From: Stephanodiscus triporus
Lineage: Eukaryota > Bacillariophyta > Thalassiosirophyceae > Thalassiosirales > Thalassiosiraceae
Assembly: GCA_036939755.1 (NCBI GenBank)
Contig: JALLAZ010000887.1
Coordinates: forward strand, 1 to 11,411
Length of the DNA: 11,411 bases
Direction: 5' to 3'
In this document: one piece after another, positions 1 through 8,400 of the stretch
Position numbering within the stretch: the first letter of the stretch is position 1
How the letters are laid out: every line of letters begins with the position of its first letter
Position numbers and translations under genes: made by a program
The notes under the pieces: generated by a model
Told to the model about the DNA's origin: nothing
The model's database searches: none
The model's input: the letters and a program-made list of their open reading frames with translations, nothing else

Positions 1-3000
1 GGCACGTGCATAATATAAGAAACTCCCAACTATCTGTTGGATTCTTTTCTTGCCGGCATCGTCAAGGAGTGGACTGGTGTCAGTGGGATTTGGCACCTGG
101 TTGTCCTTTCCATAGCTTATAGGATTGGGTAGATAAGGGCAATGCTGTGGCTTGAGAGGTTTTGGGTGTGCATACTGGGTGAGTTGTTTCATTACGTACT
201 TGGGCATGGAAAGATCAACATATCGCTTTTCATAGTTCCACTTGAGTTTGATACCACAGTAAAGATTGCCAATGCGGTCCTCTACTATTTTATAGGTCTC
301 AGCTCGAAGACTGTCGTAGAGGTGTTGTAGGTGTTCTTCTCCAATGTATTTGATACCGAAATCGTCGACTGCGAGAGTGAACCAGATAGGTCGGGATACA
401 TGTGTGAAGAGACCAGGTGTGTGTGGTTGCTCGTGATGTCCATGTTTGGCAAGACATTTTTTGAGGAGTTTGTTGGCGAGGATCCCGGCCTGTGGGAGAC
501 CATACATGCCCTTTCTGATTTCCATGTAAATATATCCATTGAGTATCTTGCCGTCGAGTTGGTAATGTGCGACGATGTCGGGAGGAAAAAGGGAAATGGC
601 CATACGCATGTATTCATATCGATCAAGCGGAGTTTCGAGATACATGTTCTGTATGTCGGCCCCACCAAATTTGGCACCAGGTGTGCTGATCGTGCTGTTC
701 CATAATATTTTTGAAGATATCATGTCAGTGGTGCGCGTGGTGAGTTCGAATGGGTAGTTGATGAGGTTGCCGCCAACAGTTATCCTGACGCGATTGGCAT
801 CCTCTTTTTGTGGACGATGGTCAACAACGACACGGGCATATGTGACCGTCTTGTCCTTGGGAATGTTGCAGATTTGCGAGTGGTCCAAGAAAAATATTGT
901 GTTGGTGCCCGTGGTGGTACCAGGTTTTCCTTGGGCTAAGCGATGAAATTCCTTGCTCATCGAGGGCACCCAGATGGGTCCGAGAATAGGATCATTTTGG
1001 AGTTTGCGATATTGGGTGATCGTTTCCTTGGTGATGGGGTGTACGACGCCAAAACAATAATCTTCAATATCGACAAGGGGGCCCGTCCATTGCAATTTTG
1101 TGGCCTGCTTGTTTGCTTCAAGCTGCATGATGTGGTGGAGTGCTTGATGAGATATGCCACCTGGGTAGCGAGAAGAGATCAATCGTATCAAGCGTCGTGG
1201 GGGTGTACTTGGACGATGTGTTTCATGGTCATCGCGTTTATCATTATCATCAGTTTCGATGGCGTGGTATGATGCCGTCATATTGTTTGGGACTGGCCGT
1301 TGTCGCTTGCCTGGTCTGAGGTCATGGACAGGCTGTACATATGGGAGCAGTGGTGGGCTCGGTAGTGGGGCAGGTGCTCGGTGTGCTCGAGTGAGCCGTA
1401 TTTGTGATGGGATTACTGGTAGGATTGGTTTTGTTGCACTTGTACGCGTTGGTCCCTGTGTGCAATTGCTTGTAACGACGGTGGCATCATCGTTAACATC
1501 GTTATCGTCATCATAGAGAATGGCAAAAGGGTTGTTGTTTCGTGTTAGCCATTGATGTACGCGTGGCTGACCACGAAGTTCAATGGGTGTCATGATGTTG
1601 TTAGACGTGGTGGCCACCCTCGGTGGTGCCCTGTTCGGCACCCTCGGAGGTGCGGTAGGCTCCACCCTCGGAACTGTTGCCGTGGGTGGCGATGAAGTGG
1701 TTGATCCGGCCATAATCGCTGTTAAGTCGCGAATGGCACGGATGTGGTGGAGTTTGGCCATCGCGGTTGCAGGGACTGTTTGGCCAAGGCGGCGCAGGAC
1801 TGTCGCTGCTGCATCGAGCGTTGCGTCGTGTTGTGATATAATTGGTACGTGGCAATGTGTCGGATAGAGGCGCCATGTGTCAGCAAAATGAAACCGTCAC
1901 GTTCCTGGGATGTAGAAGCGAAGGCATCGATAATGGTCACATGCCGGCCCAACGTAGAAACCATCAGTGGCATGTGGGGCCCAGGAGTTTTGTGTCGCCG
2001 GCCCGTCAAAAACGAGGGCCTTTGTCCCGAGCGGTGCTAGTGGCGTTTTGTTGAAATCAAAAGCACCATAAACTTCTTGATTGGCAGATATGGAGGGATT
2101 TTGTCTGGAGAATCGTAGCAGGTTGAGTGTGAGTTCAACTTGTGGAAGGAATTCATCCCATAATTGCAGGGGGCAAAGACTATCGACAGTGGTGAGGGCC
2201 GCGACGAAGTGCTCTTTAAATGTAGCAATCGCCCGCTCGGCTGCATTGATGCAATGGTTGTGTGGGGGTACGAGTTGAATGGTCATTTTGTTGGCACGGA
2301 TGTGTTGTTCCACCACCCGGGAGCATTCGTTGTCCATGACGTTGAGTGTCGGTTGGTAGTTTTGAGCTCGCAGGGCATTGAATATCTCGGAGAAGGCCAC
2401 GACAAAAGCCGCGTCGGTTCGGGAGGGCATGGCTCATACTAAGATCGCGTTGAGATCATAGATGTACGCAACAAAAATGTACTGCATATTTTTGAAGGAG
2501 CGGACGGGGAATGCACCTGTCAGATCGGTGTACATTGTGCCTGTGTTTGCGTCGGCGAGAGCAGCGAAGCAGAACATGTCGTGCATTGCACACGCCTCCT
2601 GTTGGGGAGACATGCGATCTACTTCGGCGCGTGCGGCGACGATATCCGTCTGGTTGTTTCGAGTAGATGCTGTGTTGGCGCGATGGCGAGGCATGTGTCC
2701 TTTGTCCGTTGCGGTCGAGTGCGGGAGATGGGTGCGAACGAGCGTCGGGGTAAGACCCGGGATTGTAGCAAGTTCGGTGCTTTTGCTCAGAGCATGGAGT
2801 AGGGTGGTTGCTGGGGGGGAACTCAAGATCTGGTGGATGTATTGTGCGTATTCAGCTGCGGACGATGTGGCATCAATGTTGGCGGCCATTGGGGTTGCCG
2901 GCGCCGATGGCACTGTAGTACGGTTTCTTGATGTAAATGAACTGGTCGTACAATCACTCGTTCCCATTAGGTCGGAGGCAAGGGGCAACATCCACAGGCC

Positions 3001-3477
3001 TGTTTTTGTACATTTACGACCACAGATGATGGTGCGGCTGTGATATTTTACCGTGCACCCAATTTTGGAGAAGATCACTTCGCATCCAGCATTGCACATG
3101 GTCACCACGGAGAGTAGAGAGTGTGCAGCAAGGCCGGGGATGATGTGGGCCGCGCGTGCGTCGCGGGGGAGGTGGGGGATGTCGAGCGTGCACGTATGTG
3201 TGGAGTGCACGTGGTCTCCATTTGGTAGGCGCGCGATTATAGGGGTTGTCGCCTGTTGTACATTTGTTACCGGTGCGTTTGTGGTTAGGAAGTGGCTCGT
3301 GGCGCCGGAGTCTAGTATTGTCCAGCGTTTGATGGTGTCACGATCAGTAGCGATTGTTTTTAGGAGCGTCGCGGCGGCGAAAGCATATTTTTGGGTGGGG
3401 ATCGAGTTGGTAATAGTAGGTGATAAAATAACATCATTGTTAAATTTAACGGAACTACAACTGCTCGCCCCTGACTG
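1..3477 (-). pseudogene. pol: Pol of copy B with two UGA codons, 3' end beyond window
   Basis: I translated this frame by hand over 3477-3211 and 1896-1, and took 3210-1900 from the supplied translations. It holds 1159 codons with no frameshift and exactly two in-frame stops. UGA 2436-2434 replaces a CGA Arg codon of copy A (GTA CGA GCC), and UGA 1899-1897 replaces an Arg CGC codon at the end of the integrase C-terminal region. Intact motifs are protease LDSGATSHF, integrase VMDNE and NAAERA with the same D-x31-E spacing, the HYRCLRFY module, the Pro-rich linker and reverse transcriptase AVDDFG (Asp-Asp 366-361). All 632 codons from 1896 to 1 are open, and the frame leaves the window before RNase H. 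Between 2430 and 1900 about 19 of 175 residues differ from copy A, which at ~12% DNA divergence indicates past purifying selection. Unless UGA is read through efficiently, Pol would end inside integrase. Confidence 0.9.
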
Positions 3478-3480
3478 TCA
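3429..3480 (-). promoter_or_regulatory. Probable gag-pol stop-codon readthrough site, copy B
   Basis: The UGA at 3480-3478 is at the same place as in copy A, followed by CAG UCA, which fits the leaky STOP-CAR-YYA context exactly. The bases around the stop form a short inverted repeat, CTGACAGTCAG, not present in copy A. The next 43 nt (3471-3429) are identical to copy A, including the palindrome GTTAAATTTAAC at 3439-3450. Readthrough itself is inferred. Confidence 0.68.
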
Positions 3481-3627
3481 GAAGGGGGGAGGGTATTGAG
3501 ACGTCGGCTGTTGTGGGTAGGGCACGTAGTACGGGGTCATCGCGCCAGCAGGAGGGGGAGGGGGCGCAGTCCAGGGGGGTTGTTGTCCGATGTTGTAGAT
3601 TGCTTGGTAAGGCGTCATTGGAGGGCG

Positions 3628-3762
3628 CATTGCTGTTGCCGTCGGGCCGGTGAAGCTGAGAGGTGGAGGCACGGGTTGTTGCCATGTCGGAGGGCGCATC
3701 GATGCTGCCCACGCGCCGGTGAAGTTGACCGGTGGCGGCAAGGGCTGCCAGGCGGGCGGGCG
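3628..3762 (-). repeat. Two Pro-rich FTG repeats at the end of copy B Gag
   Basis: The unit at 3762-3697 encodes 22 residues (RPPAWQ...FTGAWAASM). The unit at 3696-3628 encodes 23, with an extra Pro-region codon (RPPTWQQ...FTGPTATAM). They correspond one-to-one to the copy A units. Confidence 0.83.
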
Positions 3763-4012
3763 TCCATTGGTTTGTGCCAACACGCGCGTTGCAGGCCGTT
3801 GGTGTCCCGACACGGATGGAAGTATGGTTTTGTGCATGCCGGATGTCGAGCCGGCCATAATGTTTTGGCGGCTTGCCTGCCAATTGTGTGCTGGGCCGGG
3901 TCGGGAGCAAGTTTGGCTCATGTGGTTGTCATAGACGTCACCACCGTGGGTGTGGCAGTAGTTCCAATTTTCAAAGCGTTTGTAGGGGGTCGCCGGCATC
4001 GCGGGGCGCTGT

Positions 4013-4075
4013 CCACCGCCGGGTGCTTGATAGCCACCGCGGGGTGCTTGATAGCCACCGCGGGGTGCTTGATAG
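4013..4075 (-). repeat. Three tandem 21-bp units in copy B gag (GYQAPRG repeat)
   Basis: The plus-strand units at 4013-4033, 4034-4054 and 4055-4075 differ at one base (ccaccgccggg versus ccaccgcgggg). They encode three copies of a seven-residue GYQAP(R/G)G unit in the true Gag frame. Copy A has a single unit (10193-10213). The expansion adds 42 bp in frame and lies in the flexible linker before the zinc knuckle, so it probably arose by slippage. Confidence 0.9.
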
Positions 4076-5201
4076 CCACCGCCGTTGTTGTAGCCGCCGT
4101 TGCCTCCGCCGCCATTGCCATGATTGTTACGTCGACCTCCTCGACGAATTTTGGTTGGAGGATTGCGCGCATAGATGGTGTGGGGGCTTGCTGCTGCTGT
4201 TGCTGCACGGCCATGCAGTATTGTTGCATCGCGCCGAGTTGGCTTTGGAGCGACGCGATGGTCGTCCCCTGTGTCCTAACGCTCTCCTGAGTGGCGGCGT
4301 ACGCAACACCGAAGTTCGCGATAGATTCGCTGAACGAGTTGACGGAGGCATCATCTTCGTTGACAGCGGCCATACCATACCCGTGTAGGCTGGCTGGGAT
4401 GGCAGTTTGGTTGACGAGGGCGATCTTGTCTGCCCAGAATTTTTTGAACGAATCAAATGTTTCGATGACTTTGGGACAAACCGCCTCGCGGGCTATCCAT
4501 TGCTTGTACTCTTCGGCGTACATTCCGCATCGCTTGATGACGCGGAGACCGATGTCAATGATGTCACCGTCGTTCATTGGGTAGCCGGCGCTGCTGGTGT
4601 AGCCCGCGCCGGTGAAGAGTCGATGGACGAGGGAGTCAAATCCGTCGGCGGGATGCCAATCGGCCGCCATTTGGTGCCGATTCTCTTCGCGATCTTCGGC
4701 GGTTGTCTTGCCGTAGTTCGTGACGAACCAGAGGAAAAGATCGACGAAGATGATGTTGGGTTCGCTGAGGCGACGTTGGAGGACGGTCGCACGAACTTGT
4801 GCTGACATAGCTTCAAGGAAAACATCGCAGAGGGCGGCGTTCATTGAAACTATATCTGCCCTTGTCTTTTTGTCGCGGGCGTGCGTCGCCCGCACCGCGG
4901 CACATGCGTTTTTGTCCGTGCATTGTGAGAAGTCCGGCACATCGGCGACAATGGGGGGGAAAGGAGCGAAGGTGTCGGGATACGCTTTGGTTGTCAGGAA
5001 TGCGTATACATCCCTGGGTGCTGCGCAAAATAGTAGGTTCATATTTTCCGAAGCAGGCGATCGGTGTGTTTGCGCACATCGACAGAGGTGAAAGAGAAGA
5101 TCAATCAGGGAAGTGAGGTTTGGGATTCCCTGGATGGGTTCGGGGGCAGGTGGGAAGCCACCCTTCATGTCCGCTAGGGAGGTTTCTGTAAGAGTGGACA
5201 T

Positions 5202-5240
5202 GCTGGTAAGATGGGGAAGTTATTAATATTCGTAGAGAAC
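5202..5240 (-). other. Untranslated leader of copy B
   Basis: This stretch lies between the putative LTR end and the copy B gag ATG at 5201. It has no minus-strand TGG and hence no standard primer-binding site. It carries TAGAGAAC (plus strand 5233-5240), which is perfectly inverted at 5280-5287, with a related AGAGAAC at 5246-5252. The only nearby minus-strand TGG is at 5317-5315, inside the end of copy A pol. Confidence 0.5.
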
Positions 5241-5478
5241 TGTCAAGAGAACTTAATTGATAAGAGTCTGCTAATAAACGTTCTCTAGAATTATGAGTCT
5301 ACTGACGAGCTATTCCAGGTGTGTTTGTAGTTGTCGATGGCCTATTAAGTATTCTAGACTTATGGCCTAGTATTCGGTGGTTGGGAAGACTTGGGGAGAC
5401 TGTCAGGCGAGAAGGCCCAACGTGTATGCATGGTAATGGGGACTTCTTGGAATATGGATCTCCAAGGATTTCAGCACA
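5241..5478 (-). repeat. Putative LTR at the junction between the two copies (ends uncertain)
   Basis: On the minus strand, copy A pol passes through RGCAEI at this point, and a TGTGCTGAA sequence begins at 5478 just after a short CGAGGG purine stretch. In related elements, as I recall, the LTR begins within this RGCVE-like part of pol. The opposite end is placed at 5241 because the minus strand there ends in TTGACA, giving TGT...ACA ends and a 238-bp LTR that contains the pol stop codon. An alternative end at 5320 (minus-strand CACA, 159 bp) would put a TGG two bases further on, but would leave pol without a stop inside the LTR. Only 41 bases of a second LTR are visible, and they match 41/41. 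I see no convincing TATA box or AATAAA on the minus strand. Confidence 0.45.
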
Positions 5479-8400
5479 CCCTCGACGAATGCTAGGCTTG
5501 AGTGCCCGCAGAAGATGTGTGGGTGATTTGTCTGTGTGGACATAATATGGGCGGACATGTTGATGGATGTCGGCTGTGTGATGTTTGGATGGGTAATCGC
5601 CTAGGTTTTCTTGTCCGGGTTGATAATAAAACTTGAAGTATTTTTGAGTTTTGCCATCAAGGAGCCAGAAGTATCTCATCTCCATTGCACGGGATCTTTG
5701 TCGTTTGATGGTGTTGTTGACGATTCCAACAGCGGTGGTGTTGTCACTATGAATGGGAGTCGGTGGTTGTGGATGTCCAAGTTCAGCTAAAGTAAGCCGC
5801 AGGACTTTGGCTTCTTGTGCATTTAGGAAGAGGGCACCTAATTCTGCCTCGGCCGCCGATGCCGCAACAAGTTTGAGTATGGTGCATGTGATATGGATGG
5901 CACCGTTTAATTTGATGGGGTCACCGTCTTTAGGGAGACTGCCAAGGAAGAAATATCCACCGGCTCGACTGCGAGCTTGAGGTGCTGATAGGTATGATGC
6001 GTCGGAGTGAACGTTAAGTATCATATCCGATGCCCGGTACCGTATGACAGCATCCGGATGGGTCCACATGTAGTCGAGGAATGTGTCGACACGTAGGTTA
6101 GTCATCTCAGTTGGAGCCGATTGTTGGGAGGAGATTTCAGAGAGTGCCATGAGTATTGTAGGATCAACGGCACGGGCATAGTATAAGAAACTCCCGACTA
6201 TTTGTTGGATTCTCTTCTTGCCGGTGTCGTCAAGGAGTGGACTGGTGTCTGCGGGATTTGGCGCCTGGTTGTCCCGTCCGTATTGTATAGGATTGGGTAG
6301 ATATGGGCAATGCTGGGGTTTGTGAGGTTTTGGATGTGCATAACGGGTGAGTTGCTTCATGACATAGTTGGGCATGGAGATATCAACATATCGTTTTGCA
6401 TAGTTCCACTTGAGGTTGATTCCACAGTAACGATCACCAATGCGATCCTCAACTATATTGTATGTCTCAGCACAAAGACTGTCGTAGAGGTGTTGTAAAT
6501 GTTCGTCTCCAATGTACTTGATACCAAAATCATCGACTGCGAGATTGAACCATATTGGTCGTGACACGTGTGTAAAGAGACCAGGCGTGTGTGGTTGCTC
6601 AAGATATCCATGTTTGGCGAGACGTTTCTTGAGGAGTTTGTTGGCGAGTATACCTGCCTGCGGGAGGCCGTACATGCCCTTCCGGATTTCTATGTAAATG
6701 TACCCGTTGAGGATCTTGCCTTCGAGTTGGTAATGTGTGATGATGTCGGGAGGAAAAAGTGAAACGGCCATGCGCATGTACTCATATCGGTCAAGAGGAG
6801 TCTCGAGATACATATTCTGTATGTCGGCCCCACCAAATTTGGCCCCAGGTGTGCTGATTGTGCTGTTCCATAATAGCTTTGACGATAACATGTCCGTGGT
6901 GCGCGTGGTGAGTTCGAAGGGGTAGTTGATGAGGTTCCCGCCGACAGTTATCCTGACGCGATTGGCATCTTCTTTTTGTGGACGATGGTCAACAACCACA
7001 CGGGCGTATGTGACCGTCCTGTCCTTGGGAATGTTGCGGATTTGCGCGTGGTCCAAGAAGAAAATTGTGTTAGTGCCCTTGGTGACTCCCTCTTTGCCCT
7101 GGGCCAAGCGATGAAATTCCTTGCTCATCGCAGGCACCCAGATAGGGCCTAGAATGGGATCAAATTGGAGCTTGCGATACTGGGTGATCGTTTCCTTGGT
7201 GATAGGGTGCACAACGCCGAAGCAGTAGTCTTCAATGTCCACAAGGGGGCCCGTCCATTGTGATTGTGTGGCCTGCTTGTTAGCCTCAAGTTGCATGACG
7301 TGGTGTATTGCTTGGTGCGATATGCCACCGGGGTATCGTGCAGAGATCAACCGTATCGAGCGTCGTGGGGGTGTCATTGGATGATGTGTTTCATGGTCGT
7401 CTCGTTGATCATTATCATCAGGTTCGATGGTATGGGATGTTGTCGTCATTCTGGTTGGGAGTGGCCGTTGTTGTTTTCCCGGTCTGATATCGTGGACAGG
7501 CTGGACATAGGGGAGCATTGGTGGGCTCGGTAGTGGGGAAGGCGCTCGGTGTGCTCGAGTGAGCCGTATTTGTGGTGGGATTACTGGTTGGATTGGTCGT
7601 GGTGCACTAGTGCGCATTGGTCTATGTGTGCGATTGCTTGTAAGTACGGTTGCATCGTCGTTGGCATCGTTGTCGTCATCATAGAGAATGGCAAAAGGGT
7701 TGTTGTTTCGTGTCAGACGTTGATGTATACGTGGCTGTGCACGAATCCCATTGGGTGTCATGATGTTGTTAGACGTGGTGGCCACCCGCGGTGGTGCCCT
7801 ACCTGGCACCCTCGGAGGTGCGGCAGGCTCCACCCTCGGAACTGTTGCAGCGGGCAGAGGAGAAGTGGCCGATCCAGCCATGATAGCTGTTAATTTTCGA
7901 ATGGCACGTATGTGTTCGAGCTTGGCCGTCGCGGTGGCAGGGACTGTTTGGCCAAGGCGGCGCAGGACGGTTGCAGCGGCATCGAGCGTTGCATCGTGTT
8001 GTGAGATTACTGGTACCTGGCAGTGCGACGGGTAGAGGCGCCATGTGTCAGCAAAACGAAACCGGCGCGTTGTTGGGATGTAGAACCGCAGGCATCGGTA
8101 ATGATCACGTGCCGGACCGACGTAGAAACCGTCAGTGGCATGTGGCGCCCAGGAGGTTCGTGTTGCCGGCCCATCAAAGACAAGGCTTTTTGTCCCCAGC
8201 GGCGCCAGTGGCGTTTTGTTGAAATCAAAAGCGCCATACACTTCGTGATTGGCTGAAATGGAAGGATTGCGTCTGGAGAATCGTAGAAGGTTGAGTGTTA
8301 ATTCAACCTGCGGAAGGAATTCATCCCATAATTGCAGGGGGCACAGACTATCAACAGTGGCGAGGGCGGCGACGAAGTGCTCTTTGAATGTGGCAATTGC

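Larger units (their letters stand above)
3478..5201 (-). pseudogene. gag: Gag of copy B, broken by a one-base frameshift
   Basis: It begins MSTLTETSLADMKGG at ATG 5201 like copy A and reads in one frame through the globular region to a six-Gln run. After that the alignment to copy A needs one base fewer, at the G run 4182-4186 (plus strand), and the reading frame leaves the Gag sequence. The shifted frame runs on to 3918 through out-of-frame sequence. The true downstream Gag frame is open from about 4180 to UGA 3480-3478. It keeps the basic Gly/Asn/Arg stretch, an expanded GYQAPRG repeat, the zinc knuckle (C-x2-H-x12-C-x6-H, 3957-3886) and the Pro-rich FTG repeats. That frame is continuous with pol. 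A sequencing error in the G run is an alternative explanation. A frameshift used on purpose is unlikely, because copy A has none. Confidence 0.87.
1..5478 (-). mobile_element. Ty1/copia-type LTR retrotransposon, copy B (damaged, 3' end cut by window edge)
   Basis: This is a second copy of the same family in the same orientation, aligning to copy A throughout. Position 1 matches about 6169, and the gag ATG at 5201 matches 11331. In two 60-bp stretches (301-360 and 2101-2160) I counted 7 differences each, about 12%. The gag region is 35 bp longer than in copy A (a 36-bp net insertion minus one base), and the visible pol region is 3 bp longer. Damage consists of one gag frameshift near 4181-4187 and two UGA codons in pol. 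The rest of the reading frame is kept, so the copy decayed recently relative to its divergence. The late pol region and 3' LTR lie beyond position 1. Confidence 0.92.

Noticed and set aside
4013..4075. CRISPR-like or satellite array
   Set aside because: The units are contiguous, in frame and coding (GYQAPRG), with no spacers, and occur inside gag.
3496..4290. Long plus-strand open frame (264 residues) opposite copy B gag
   Set aside because: It lies antisense to the repeat- and Pro-rich end of Gag. Its composition (Arg/Cys/Val-rich, with the 21-bp repeat seen in another frame) is what an antisense shadow gives, and no domain is recognisable.
5315..5335. Primer-binding site beginning at the minus-strand TGG at 5317
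   Set aside because: It would require the LTR to end at 5320 and leave the pol frame running past it. The implied tRNA end (...AUUCCA) does not match a tRNA I recognise. Kept only as an alternative.
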